NCBI GenBank assembly: GCA_001931875.2
Contig: MSJH02000137.1
Location: 379,619-443,618 of the forward strand
Source: Byssochlamys sp. IMV 00236
Lineage: Eukaryota; Ascomycota; Eurotiomycetes; Eurotiales; Thermoascaceae
Reading direction: 5' to 3'
DNA: 64,000 nucleotides
Numbering within the stretch: position 1 is the stretch's first letter; every line of letters begins with the position of its first letter. The notes under the pieces are model-generated. The model worked only from the letters and a program-made list of their open reading frames with translations. It was not told the DNA's origin and ran no database searches. A program made the position numbers and the translations under genes. Shown piece by piece: positions 15,632 through 27,420 of this stretch.

Positions 15632-16033
15632 ATCCCGTTACGCCTAAAGCCCGTTGCTGCTTAGTATACAATTATTAATTATTAGCTTGTATAGGTACCT
15701 AAATTACTACCCACATTGATTCCTATCTTAGACAATGGCCTCCGATGTCATATGGTAGTATCAGAGTAGTTATCACGTGATACAAGCAAGTCGCCACCCT
15801 CGATGTGGCGATGCCGTGTGGCCAGGCGGGTCGATGATAGTTTACCCCGGTTAAGGTCGTGAGGAGATCTCTGGATTATTCGGAACAAAATATTAGCGCC
15901 AGGGCTCCTATCTTATCAAATTAGAGTAGATGGCTCGTGTCAGTTTCTCTAGACGGAAAAGGACATCCCGTTTCCTAGACGGAGTATGAGGCATAATCTA
16001 TTCTTGTGGCATAACTCGACAGGATAACCCTTT
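15632..16033. other. Intergenic, tail-to-tail
   Basis: Convergent spacer between the HNH gene and cyclophilin B. AT-rich near 15660-15720. Nothing else recognised. Confidence 0.6.
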
Positions 16034-17285
16034 CTAAACCATGGCCTTCTCTTCCTCCAGTGACTTGTTCACAGAGTTGCGGCGCCTGAGATACACAACG
16101 ACAAGCGCCACAACAGCAAGCAGTACAGCAATCTTGGTGAAAGGTACAGGACTCTCCGTCTCTTGGATGGGCGGCGCCTGTTCTCCTGGCTTCTCTTCGG
16201 AACTGGGTATTTCTTCGTAGTCTTAAGTCACAAGCGCAATATATCAGCGATTCCAGAGCAGCAAGAGATGGATCTCAAAAAGGTTTAGAGCTCATTGTGG
16301 CTACCTTTCTCGGGCTCAGACTCCATCTCAAGTTCACCGCTCTTGACGATCTTGACCTCCTCGGCGGGCTTGTCTCCGGCGCCCTTGGGGACATTCTCGA
16401 TCTTGTCGACAACGTCGTAGCCCTCAAGGACCTCGCCGAAGACGACGTGACGTCCGTCGAGCCAACTAGCAAGAGACATTAGGGTTTTCGTCCAAAGCTG
16501 CATAAGCGCCATGCGGAGTACTTACGGGGTGGCGACAGTGGTGATGAAGAACTGAGAGCCGTTGGTGTCCTTTCCGGCGTTGGCCATGCCTATACGAAGT
16601 CAGTATGTCGACATCATCTGTGGACATGCAAGGCACATACTCAGGAGACCCTTCTTGGTGTGGCGGAGCTTGAAGTTCTCGTCGGGGAACTTGGCACCGT
16701 AGATGGACTTTCCACCAGTTCCTACAGATCCGTCAGTATCTATTTGACATCGTAGAACTTCAATGACGAGAAGGAATCCTACCATCTCCCCGGGTGAAGT
16801 CACCGCCCTGGATCATGAACTGCTTGATAACACGGTGGAAGGTAGATCCCTCATAACCGAATCCCTTCTCGCCAGTAGCCAGAGCTCTGCACAGCGTACC
16901 AGTCAGCGGTTATTCATTACGCAATCATATATAGCGCGAAAGATTGTCATACCGGAAGTTCTCAGCCGTCTAGGTAGTAAAGTAACCGTCAGCATATGAT
17001 ACGGAAGTAGACACTGATGTCGCCTTGCTTACCTTAGGGACGGTCTTGCCGTATAATCCCAGGACGATTCTTCCCAGGGGCTTTCCACCGTGCTCAATAT
17101 CGAAGAAAACCTGCAGTAGATCCCGTCAGTACATAGCCTTCCTATCGATAGATTTTCGAATTCAGTGCCCATACCTTGTTGGTAATCTTCGGTCCGCGAG
17201 GCTGTTTCGTTTCGTCCGCCTGAGCCAGCGCGAAGCCGACAACAAAGACGAGGAAGAACGAGAAGAAAAGCCTCCTGAAATTCAT
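16034..17285 (-). CDS. cypB: ER cyclophilin B (peptidyl-prolyl isomerase), two possible C-termini
   Basis: Catalyses proline isomerisation during folding of secretory proteins in the ER. A signal peptide ([23 protein letters not shown]) precedes the cyclophilin domain: [64 protein letters not shown] and [12 protein letters not shown], which keep the active-site FHR, Q, F and W residues. Exons: 17285-17175, 17110-17033, 16969-16953 (17 nt), 16886-16783, 16721-16641, 16589-16526, 16465-16305, 16221-16034, giving 267 aa with a C-terminal Pro/Glu linker, one membrane span ([18 protein letters not shown]) and RRRN. If the last intron (16304-16222, donor GTAGCC) is kept, the frame stops at 16285 after SHNEL, giving a 211-aa soluble protein with an HDEL-like retrieval signal, the usual length for this family. 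It faces uS13m across a shared promoter. Confidence 0.93.
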
Positions 17286-17747
17286 TTTGTTTCTCAATTG
17301 GATTCCTCAACCGTAGGAGGGAATCGTCTGAGGTGGGAGATATCGGGAATAATAGATAGAGGAGCACGGCGGTAATCAAGCCAGCTTGCGCGTAAAGTAG
17401 TTATGCAGTAGCTTAGGACAATGAAACGCTCCCCAGACAAGGGGTGGGGTGGTAATTGCAATATACTGTTGCAATGAGGTGTATATTATTAGCCAATGGT
17501 AAGTCGCAAATCCAGGCGTTCACTGCTAATTACGTGATGGCATGCCGTACCGAATAATGTAAATTACCAATGAAACGCGCAAAAATGCCGCCGTCCCAAT
17601 TGATGCTCGGCGGAACTTTATTGCGGGCTGATTTCTTCCGCGCTCCGCAACATATGGTGAAGGTCCGCATATCGAAGTGTCGACTGCCAGATTCGGGCAT
17701 TGCCAACGCTGTAGCAGCCAGAACAGTCCGTATCTCAGCCAGGCAAG
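17286..17747. promoter_or_regulatory. Shared promoter region of cypB and uS13m
   Basis: 462-bp head-to-head spacer. A CCAAT box lies at 17493-17497 and an ACGTG core at 17532-17536; the latter resembles the core of bZIP/UPR sites, but I do not see a full published UPR element. Confidence 0.4.
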
Positions 17748-18331
17748 ATGGTAAGTGGTACATCAGAGGATGCTCAATCACTTGAAGATCGCACTACTAA
17801 CACAAACTAGGTCTTCATTCTCGGTGTCAACTTCCCTGAGCGGAACCTCGTCAAGGCAAGCATATACGCACTCGCCCATTAGCGTCGACCACATGAAACC
17901 CAGAATTGCAAACTAACCGTCGTTTTTTCGCCCATGTACAGAAGTCCCTCGAGTCCTTCTTTGGCGTTGGTCCTCAGCACTCCTCCCGACTCATGTCCCG
18001 CTTCTATATCCATCCGACGGCCAAGGTCGGCGAGCTCGCCAACAAGCAGGTGCTCGAACTCACAGCGGCGCTATCGGAAATGAAGATCGAGAACGACCTC
18101 CGCAGACAGGTGTTGGATGATATCAAGCGATTGAGGGATACCGGTACTTACCGTGGTCGGAGACATGCCCTGGGATTGCCGGTCCGCGGCCAGAACACGA
18201 GGAACCAGGTGCGTTTTGAATCACAGCCTACTCCTGTCTCGTATTTTGTGGGCATCTGGAGTTGCTAATATTGGAATCGCTTCTAGATCAAAACTGCTAT
18301 CAAGCTCAACCGTGTCGAGCGACGACTGTGA
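17748..18331 (+). CDS. Mitochondrial small-subunit ribosomal protein uS13m (Sws2-type)
   Basis: Mitoribosome small-subunit head protein. Exons 17748-17750, 17811-17855, 17942-18208 and 18287-18331 give 119 aa. The protein reads M-VFILGVNFPERNLVK-KSLESFFGVGPQ, then RFYIHPTAKVGELANKQV, MKIENDLRRQV, IKRLRDTGTYRGRRHALGLP and VRGQNTRNQ, all hallmarks of uS13 (the GTYRGRRHxxGLPVRGQ(R)T motif). The first coding exon is only the ATG: the GTAAGT donor follows it directly. The second intron begins AAG-GCAAGC, a GC-AG intron; no GT donor nearby keeps VK-KSLESFFG. All joins are phase 0. Basic and small, without an obvious long presequence. Confidence 0.9.
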
Positions 18332-18643
18332 TATATACGCTTTTTCATTGTGGGGAAACATCGGAGGGCGTTTATCTTATTATTTCCAGCTGCTGGTCAT
18401 CGCCTGAATTCTTTTTATAATGTACAGTATTTGTATCACGAAGCTCGAAGAAGAATAGAGAAGGAAAAAGGATAACACTTTTTCTCGATCAAATCTTGCG
18501 TCATCAGTATCAATAGATACATTAACTACAGTACATGTAGACCATGAAACAAACGAAGTTCTATGACACCAATCCAATGTACACACGAAGACAAACTAGA
18601 TGCACTTTTCTTTTCTCATTCCCAACGCCTCTCTGCTCTATTC
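18332..18643. other. Intergenic, tail-to-tail
   Basis: AT-rich spacer between the convergent uS13m and ytm1 genes; presumably both 3' UTRs and polyadenylation regions. Nothing else seen. Confidence 0.6.
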
Positions 18644-20174
18644 TCATTTCCCAGTGCTACCATTCGAGGAGAGCACGCCCTCCCCGCGGTTGATCTGGAT
18701 TCTCTTGTCTTCTCCGGCACTGACGATGCCTACTGTCTTGTCCCAGCAAACGCTGAACACCTTGACACCCTCGCCTCCGACACGCTTGGAATCGGCCTTT
18801 CCTTCCTCTTCCAAGCTCTTTCGCGAAATAGTATAAATGCTCTCGCCAACAACACCATCCTTCTCCGTCTTGGTAGATCGAATATCCCAGATGCGACATG
18901 TACCGTCATGACTACCACTGATAAGGCCGTACGTGCTGTGAGGGTCGCGATGGAGAGATACAACGGCATTGGTGTGCCCTCGTAGCGTCATAGCTGAGAT
19001 TGTTGTGGCAGATACACGAGGATCGATAAGAGTGATGTGGCGGGCAGACGTTCCAGCCGCGAGAAGATGAAGGTCAGGGAGATGCTCGAGGGACAAAAGT
19101 GAATGGGACGTCGAGCGCGTATCTACCAGTGCAGAGGTAACCAGATCCCATGTACGCAATGAGTGATCCCATGATGCAGAGTATCCGACAGTCGAGTCTT
19201 TTGCGTCGAAGATAGCAGCCGATACTGGTCCAGTGTGACCAGACATCAAGGAAAGCGGTCCGCGCTGTGGGGTTGTCACAGAAGAGTTCAACTTCCGGCG
19301 CTTTGAGCTTCGAGCAGCATTAGACGGCAACAGATTCTCCGGAGCAGCTGGTGCGTCCGACTTCTTCGTCGACCAGAATCCAACGGTGTGGTCCGAGGAA
19401 GCAGACAGAATGCGGTTCGAGGGGCCATGCACCGCCAACGAGTTGATACCTGATCTGTGCCCATATAGATCTAGTTGTGGAGAAATCTTTCCGGAAAATC
19501 CATCTTCTTCGGCATACTTCCACAATTTCACCGTCCGATCCAAGCCTGCGGATGCGATCTGAGTTGGCGACACGAATTTTGCCGCCTTGACGGACGCTGA
19601 GTGACCGCCATCAGCAACGGAGGGAGAGACCGCGATTGTCTGAGACGACATATTCCATATCCGTAGGAGACCATCGTAGCTTCCAGAAAGAATCCTTTCC
19701 TGTCCTTGCGAAACCTGAGCAGAAGACGTCCAGGATGCGGCCGGGGCAGTCGCAGAAAGCACATCAACGGAGCTGACCCAGTCATCGTGTAAAAAGGATG
19801 CGACATGAAGCGGAGGCACCAATGCCCGCACGTACTCGACTTCAAGAGTGGTTTCAGCAGAGATGCCGTTCGCAGTTAGGTATTCGTCGATCGATGTGCG
19901 AAGATACGTGCCGTTGACCAAGAATTCGAAAGGAACGGGTTTCTCGTTACTCAGCAGGTTATTCACAAGGGTCGAGAGCGCATATCTTCGCAGACCTGAA
20001 ACATCACTTTATCAGCATCTGATTAATAGATCATTCATGGTTTGGTCGCGGTTTACCTGTGGGCACGAGAATAGATCCAGTATTTTCCGGCAGCGCAAAT
20101 TCAGCGTCTCTGGTCGTTAGCTGCAAGCGCACCTGCCTCTGGGCAGGCTGCGCAGATGCTGTGATTCCCTCCAT
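18644..20174 (-). CDS. ytm1: 60S ribosome biogenesis protein Ytm1 (WDR12)
   Basis: Component of the Nop7-Erb1-Ytm1 (PeBoW) complex needed for 27S pre-rRNA processing in the nucleolus and removed by the AAA-ATPase Rea1. Exons 20174-20057 and 19995-18644 give 489 aa, the family's length. The N-terminal NLE (ubiquitin-like) domain covers roughly the first 95 residues ([17 protein letters not shown], then [17 protein letters not shown] across the splice, [12 protein letters not shown]). A WD40 propeller follows with clear repeats: [60 protein letters not shown] and [10 protein letters not shown]. The [11 protein letters not shown] insert between blades could be a nuclear localisation signal. Confidence 0.93.
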
Positions 20175-20478
20175 AATTGCCGCAAAAGGAGCCGACAGTA
20201 TATCCTCGTCCTAGAGAAATTCAGTATGAAAACTGAAACTGCCGCGGCGTCTACTACCAGAAAGCTCGTGAGGAAAAAATACGGCGACCGGGGCGGCCAC
20301 TTGTGCAACGGCGGTCCCCGCGCCGATTCGTTCGATCTATTAATATTTACTCTTTTAGAATAAGAAGCCAAAGTCAACTGAGTTGGTGAGAGCCTGTCCC
20401 CCGCAAGTTGTTTCTGATGAATTATGAAATTATAATACCCTAGTGGATCCTATTAGTAGACTATTTTGAGTTGACTCA
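20175..20478. other. Intergenic spacer
   Basis: Contains the ytm1 5' region and the 3' end of the ZW10-like gene, both transcribed leftwards. No other signal. Confidence 0.6.
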
Positions 20479-23131
20479 TCATGACCTCCGAATTTCCGCA
20501 ATGGCTCTTCGTCGATGTTCTGATTCGGCAAACAAAGCCTCTATCAGATCGATCACTTCTTCGGGCGAAAATTCCAGTCGCAATTCGCCCTCGAGCCAAA
20601 GGAACTTGATATCGGCAAGTGAACTTTCCAGAATATTAATCAGATACTGGAATTTCAACCAGTTTCTGACGTAGACTGCTGTCATCGGCACAGCTTCAGT
20701 ATCCCCACTAGTTTCGGGCATGAAGAGAGCTTCGAGTGTTGTGACCTGATTGCAAAAAGACACTAGCCTCTGGGACTCTGGCTCCGAGATATCACCAAGG
20801 TCTTCAACATCAACAATGATCTTATTGATAACCGTCGAAAGCAGCGAACCCACTGACTGAAGGAGCGCTGAGTGTGAAAGTATTGATTTCCATTCTTTGT
20901 AGACGTCCCGGATTCGATCAACAGTCGCGCTGACCGCATTTTCACATTCACCAAGGAAAGGCTGCTGGGAGCAGTTACCGAATCCTTGGGCCCCATCAAG
21001 CAAATCTATGAGGATTGTGCGCTGTGTCTGCATCTCTTTGCTGTACGATAGTTTTCCGAATTTCTCGAGCCCATCGACATCAGAACTTAGCCTGTTGAAC
21101 TTACGTTCTTCCACGATGTTGCGTATCTGTTCTGCCAGGAACATGCTATCATTATAAAGATACATGTGACCTGCGTTCAGCTTTAGGGTATAAAACGTGG
21201 GTGCCGTGGCTCGGAACATAGCCAGAATTAGAGTCGGTAGAGCCAAGAGGCCAGCTGCTGACGAAGCAACTCGAGATGTAGTAAACCTAGAACATTGTGA
21301 GTTACAATTCACGTTGCACGATACTGTGGACTTACTCTTCTTGCGATAGATTGTGCGAGTCGGTGATTTGTCGCAGAACGGTTGCAAGAATCGAGTCGGG
21401 GATATCTGTTACCGTGTAATATTCTCTCAAAGTAATCTCCCGTTCCGCAGCAGCATGCTTATCACTTCTCCCGTTAATCTGCTTTAAACTTGCAGCAGTG
21501 GGAGGCGCTTGCATGCTTTCGCCCTTGTCGAGTTCTTGTTCCTCGTCATCGCCCCAACCCCAGGCATCTTCGGCCTCATCGTCCTCGGGGGACTCTCCCG
21601 CGATAGGCTCGTCAGCTTTTGTATCACCATCATCTTCATCCAGACCCCAAGCGCTGACGTCTTCCTCATCCTCTGCGCTATGTTTTGCATTTGCGTCGTT
21701 CGTGGTCTCTTCATTCTCATTTTCCCAACTCGCATCCCAATCATCCGTTGCACCGCCTTCCACCAAGGCTTCGTTTTCGCTCGATACCTTCTCCTTTTCC
21801 ACCCTCTCGACCTTTCTCGTCGTGCCTTTGCTATCTGCCAAAGCTTTACGAACCTCGTCAAGAGAGCTGACTCGTCTTCTCGCAAGCCAAAGTCGGGGGG
21901 CTTGATTAACCCAAGACACAAGTTCTGTTTGGCCATTCCATCCAAACTTCTCTATAGTGTTAGAAAATTGAAGGACACGCTCCAAAGTGTCTTCATAGTC
22001 ATGCAGACCGTCTAAGTCAGTAGGTATAGACGGCGAAAGCCAGGATGAAATAAGTTGTGAGCTGATGGTAGGGATGACTATCTCCGAGAACCGCGCCGAT
22101 ATTGAAGTTGGCAGATGCTGCTTTAGATACCCTAACACTCTGGCAACGCGCTCGAGGACCTCCGCGATGGATGCTGTTGAGAGAGACTCAAGAAAAATAC
22201 CAGATTCCTGCACAGAGACTGCGAAGCTCTTTCCTGGAAGACTTGGAAGTAGTATCAGATTGAATATCGACGCAAGTAGGTCCTTTTGAAAGGACTCGTT
22301 AATCGAATCGAGCATGTTCACTCGGGACAGTGCGATAATAGTCAGTTCCAAGGACGCATCTACCTTTGGCATTAGTTAATGATACCTGGTATAAATGAAA
22401 AGAACCATTACCTTTTTGGTCCGTTATAACTAGTCGGTGATTTTTCTTATCGAATTGAACCAGCGAACCCCAGCGCACACGCAGAGCCTCTATAATCGAT
22501 CTCCGCAGTCCGTTAAGACTTTCGTAGAGTATAGCCGTCACGTTACTATTCTTAGGGAAGGCGACCTCCCCCAAGGCCTTTTCTGTATCCTCCAGCGACT
22601 CAATTGCAGCTATAACGTCTCCCTCCGCAAGCGAGTTTCGACCAGCATCAAGGCGACAAGATAGCTTGTGCACTTGCTCCAGTGTCTCTGTCAGAGCTTG
22701 ATTGAAGGCTATTTCGGTCTTCAACAGCTCAACTTTGGCTGTGGCGTCTTCCACTTGTAGCTGGATCGGCCTCGTGTTTTCATGTTGCGCGACAATTTCC
22801 CGGGCTGTCACTCTCGATCGTTCAATATCCGCATGTAGCTGTCTGGCTTGAGCAATCCACCCGTCTGCGTCGAAGGCGTTTTCTTGACTTAAGGAGCAGA
22901 TTTCAGTCTTTTTCAGGAAACACGAGTAAAATCAGCAATAGATCCTACACAATGGATATTCTTACTCACCTCCGCTTGCTCTCTGGATTTCGATATCCGC
23001 TCCAGTTCGTCTCTAACGGCAGATGAAGGGAACTCGGATGCCACTACATCTTCAGATTCTGGATATTTCCCCTCAATCACAAAATCAAGTAGCGCTTGAC
23101 ACAAGTCGCTCTCTGGAGCTTTCTGCCCCAT
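20479..23131 (-). CDS. ZW10/Dsl1-type tethering or kinetochore protein
   Basis: Exons 23131-22970, 22907-22412, 22359-21336 and 21286-20479 join to 829 aa. The N-terminal half is helical and coiled-coil-like (RDELERISKSREQAE, TAREIVAQHENTRPI, LTETLEQVHKLSCRLDAGR); the C-terminal half is a helical repeat ending SLADIKFLWLEGELRLEFSP and VIDLIEALFAESEHRRRAI, the ZW10/Dsl1 C-terminal signature as I know it. Between them (about residues 400-500) lies a very acidic linker with tryptophans in WDASW, SAWGLDEDD and WGWGDDEE. Such Trp-in-acid motifs are how yeast Dsl1 binds COPI coatomer, which favours a Golgi-to-ER tether role over a kinetochore role. The acceptor of the third exon must be GTAG-AT (22360/22359), because the nearer AAAG acceptor breaks frame. 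Head-to-head with the M16 peptidase gene. Confidence 0.75.
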
Positions 23132-24136
23132 GTCGACGCTTGCCGAGTGGGCACAAGCTCTCCGCGCTTGCTGGACACACCAATGATGTACAGCTTCAAA
23201 CGACTGTCAAGTAGCTGCAAATAAACCCTCGGGAACAGAATATAGCAAGAATCTTGCAGGAAATTGCTCAATGTTACCGTTTGGACGCGATCGAAAACGA
23301 ATACTTGGCGCTACGGTAGACAACACTTGACTACTTACTGAGCTGTCAACGGCGGGATGCGCTCATGCCATGTGACTTGGAGCTACCGCCTAGGAATGGC
23401 CATCGGCCATTGGTCCCTTCTCTTTAAAGAAGTCTACCACGCACAAGGCCTTCATTATATTAATGAACGCGGTAATTTGACGCCTTGTTCGTATAAATCT
23501 ATGTTCTAAGTTCATAGGTTATATTCTCCATTAGCTCTGTGAGTGGTGGGAGAGAACGTTGATTCGTCCTAATGCGCTTAACGTTGAGTGAGCCTAAACC
23601 CGTTTGAAAAAGTCAATCACAACCACAGGAACTGAGGGATCATTGCCGGAGCTATACGCTATATTTGAGACTCCAGCTTGAGAATCCCACGGAAAGATCC
23701 ATCGTGCTTTGTCTACACTCTGTTAAAGGACTGGTACAAGTCAATTCGACTTCGTCCAGGTGAGTAAGCGTCAAAGGTGAGGCTTATGACGCCTAATTCC
23801 CGGCCCCTCATCTACGTCAGATTTGTCTGCACCCTGAGTTTGGAGACAACTTGAGGAATTGCATGCATGTTGATATACTCTGTTCTGCCTGAATAATTTG
23901 CTTCGTTCCCCGTGCATTCAATAAGTAGATATGGACATGGTCCAGTTTCCACCCAGTTAGATGTGTGTTCAGAATCCTGCAAATCTGTTGCGAAGCCTTC
24001 TTTGTTACTGCCTTGCAACTATCTCCAGTAAAAGGAGCAAGAATAGCTGACAGGGAGTAGGTATTCCAAGCTGAAGCGGGGTTCGATCACTAAGTTCGTG
24101 GGACTTACTGCCCTCTCGCTCTCATCTTTACTCAAG
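23132..24136. other. Intergenic, head-to-head promoter region
   Basis: One kilobase between the divergent ZW10-like and M16 genes. The small minus-strand ORFs (for example 23812-24018) show no conserved features. Nothing else recognised. Confidence 0.55.
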
Positions 24137-27100
24137 ATGCCTGCTCCGGAATATAAGAGCTATTTTAAGCTACTTCAGAAGTTCAAGCCAGACTATTCTC
24201 CTAGCGAGTTCACCCAGTATGAGTCTGAGAGAACCGGCATGAGGGTGGTCGTTATCGACCAAAAAGGCCCTAAAGTGACTGGCTATTTTACACTTGCGAC
24301 CGAGATCCATGATGACTCCGGAGCTCCCCATACCCTGGAGCATTTGTGCTTCATGGGATCAAGGAACTACCGCTACAAAGGGTTCCTTGACAAACTTGCA
24401 ACTAGAGCATATTCGAATACAAACGCTTGGACGGCCACCGATCACACCGCCTACACACTCGATACTGCTGGATGGGCTGGCTTTTCCCAGATCCTGCCAG
24501 TATATCTCGAGCATGTGATCGCACCTACCCTTACTGATGAGGGATGCTATACTGAAGTCCATCATATCGATGGTACCGGACACGATGCCGGGGTGGTATA
24601 CTCGGAAATGCAGGGCGTCCAGAACAACGCCGCGGAACTTATGGACTTGCGCGCTAGACGATTGCTATATCCTGAAGGAGTGGGGTTCAGATATGAAACT
24701 GGAGGAATGATGGAACAGCTGCGCGTACTGACTGCTGAACGAATTCGCCAATTCCACCGTGATATGTACCAGCCCAAGAATCTCTGTCTCATAATCACTG
24801 GCGAAGTCGATCACGAAGATATGCTTCGGACGCTGGATAAGTTTGAAGACAGCATTCTCGATATTATCCCTAGTCCACGGGCTCCCTTCAAGAGACCCTG
24901 GGTTGAGTCTCGCCAGGCCCCAGCTCTCCCACAGTCTATCATCGAAACCGTGGAATTCCCTGAGGACGACGAATCTTCTGGTGAGATTGAGATAAGGTTT
25001 CTGGGTCCAGACTGCACAGATCCAGTACAGAGTAAGTCTCTCTCTGTCTCTTTTTTTTTTTTTTCCTCTTGTGGAAATGTCGCTGACAACAAATAGCTGG
25101 TGCGGTGAATGTCATGCTCTTGTATCTGGCAGGTTCTTCAGCTTCTCTTTTGGAGAATGTCCTTGTAGAAAAGGAGCAAGTTGCCAGCGCCGTCTACTAT
25201 TCTACCGAAGATCACCCCAGCATTGAGATCCGCTTCACTTTGACTAGCGTTGCCACAGAGAAGCTGGCTCAGGTGGAGAATAGATTCTTCGAAGTCTTGA
25301 AAGATGCCATGGAGAAAGAGCTTGACATGAAGTATCTGCATGAATGCATCGAGCGCCAAAAGCGTAGCTGGAAATTTTCCACAGAAAGCTCCGCGACATC
25401 TTTTGCCGAATATGCCATTTCCGATTTCCTGTTTGGCAAGAGAGATGGTTCCACCATGCTTGATGTCGCAAGTTTGAAAGAATATGATACTTTGGAGAAA
25501 TGGAGTGAAAATGATTGGCGCAACTTCATCAAGAAGTGGATTTCCGATGCACCGCATGTTTCTATCCTGGGTGTGCCATCAGCTAAGCTCTCTGAGAAAC
25601 TGAAGAACGATGAGGAAGCAAGAGTCGCAGCACAGAAGGAGCGATTAGGACAGGACGGCCTAAAGAAGCTCGCAGAGAAACTTGCAAAAGCTCAAGCAGA
25701 AAATGACAAAGAGATCCCCCAGGAGATGCTTGCTAAGTTCAAGATTCCGCCTACGGACTCGATCCATTTCGTGGAGACGACAACTGCTCGAGCAGGGGCA
25801 GCATTAAAAGACGGACGACCAGATAACAAGATCCAGAAGCTAGTGGACAGAGACGGTTCCGACTTTCCTTTGTTCATTCATTTCGAGCATATTCCAAGTA
25901 GCTTTGTCCAGCTTTCTGTGCTTATATCTGCCGAGTCTGTCCCTGTGGAGCTTCGCCCCCTACTCGCTGTCTACATTGAAGCATTCTTCGGTCTACCGAT
26001 TTCTCGAAATGGCCAGGTTATTGATTTTGAACAAGTTGTTGTTGGACTGGAAAGAGATACCGTTGGATATTCGATGGAGGGCGCCCGAAGCTTGGGCAAC
26101 TCTGAGATGCTACGCATCTCGTTCCAGGTCGAAGTAGAGAAATACAGCACTGCCATCAACTGGTTGAAGGAGCTAGTCTGGGATTCGATCTTTGATATTG
26201 ACAGGCTCAAGGCGATCACAAGTCGACTTCTGGCTGATGTTCCGGATGCCAAACGCAGCGGAGATGACATGCTTGCCGCGGTTCATGTCATGGTCCATTA
26301 TGCTGCCGAGTCTATTGTCCGGGCGAAAAGCACTCTAGTAAAAGCTCGTTATCTGAAGCGTATCAAGAAGCTTCTCGCTACCCAGCCAGAGCTTGTCGTC
26401 TCTCGCATGGAGGATATCAGGAAGTCTCTCTTCCGCTTCGAGAACTTCCGCGTTCTGGTGATCGCTGATATTGAGAAGCTTGCCAACCCCGTCTCGTCCT
26501 GGAAGCCATTCGTGAACAAGTTGGAAACAACCAGCTCCGTCAGACCTGTGACAAACCGGAGAGCTCTGCTCAGTGAGGCTGGAAATAACCTTGGCAAATT
26601 ATCGTATGTAGTGCCGATGCCTACCATCGACTCATCTTTTGCGTATGCAACGGCTAGGGGTCTCGATTCTTACGATCACCCGAAGCTCCCAGGTTTGCTG
26701 GTGGCACTTGCTTACATGAATGCTGTCGAAGGCCCTCTGTGGGTTGCGGTGCGCGGAACAGGTCTGGCATATGGAACAAGCTTTGCCTACAACATCGATA
26801 CAGGCTTCGTCCACTTTGACGTATACCGCTCTCCAAATGCTCACAAAGCGTTTGAGGCAAGCAAGAAAATCGTCGGCGATCACGCATCTGGCGCTACTCC
26901 ATTCGATGACATGATGCTTGAAGGTGCAATTAGTAGCATTGTGGTCAGCTTTGCCAATGAACAAGCCACTATTGCCAGCGCAGCACAAGGCAGCTTCATT
27001 CGGCAGGTGATTCGGAACTTGCCTAGCGACTACAAGGAAAATATTTTGAAGAAAGTCAGCGCTATCAGCGTGCAGGAGATTAACGAGGCGCTAAAGACTA

Positions 27101-27420
27101 TCATCATGCCCCTATTTTCTCCCGAGACGTCCAACATCGTGATCACTTGTGCTCCGATTATGGAGAAGGTAAGGCAGACCCGGCCACCTCCTTAGTTCGA
27201 TTCAGCGCGTACTAATTCTCCTTTGCAGACCATCAAGGAAGGTCTAGAATCTTCCGGTTACAAGCCCGAAGTGCAACCGCTCAAGTATTTCGAGGATGAT
27301 TACGGCCTGAAGGTCGGTGATGACGATGAAGAAGACGATGATGATGAGGATGAAGATGACGAAGAGTACGAAACTGGTTCAGAGGGAGAATGTGACGATG
27401 ATTCCGAAGCGTCTGCATAG
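24137..27420 (+). CDS. M16-family zinc metallopeptidase (YOL098C/Sdd3-like)
   Basis: Pitrilysin-superfamily peptidase of the large single-chain fungal type related to yeast YOL098C; exact substrates are unknown. Exons 24137-25031, 25097-27168 and 27229-27420 give 1052 aa. The zinc motif HxxEH is HTLEH at residues 65-69, with the distal acidic ligand probably in VVYSEMQGVQNN near residue 160. Four M16 modules follow the usual order; RTKS-like segments include GFSQILPVYLEHVIAPTLTD, EIEIRFLGPD and LAYGTSFAYNIDTGFVHFDV. The last ~40 residues after CAPIMEK-TIKEGLES are extremely acidic (runs of Asp/Glu) and end EASA. The ATG at 24137 is the first in frame; no targeting presequence is evident, so a cytosolic location is likely. 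Confidence 0.88.

Noticed and set aside
21498..22015. Plus-strand ORFs of 135 and 168 codons
   Set aside because: Antisense of the acidic linker of the ZW10-like gene.
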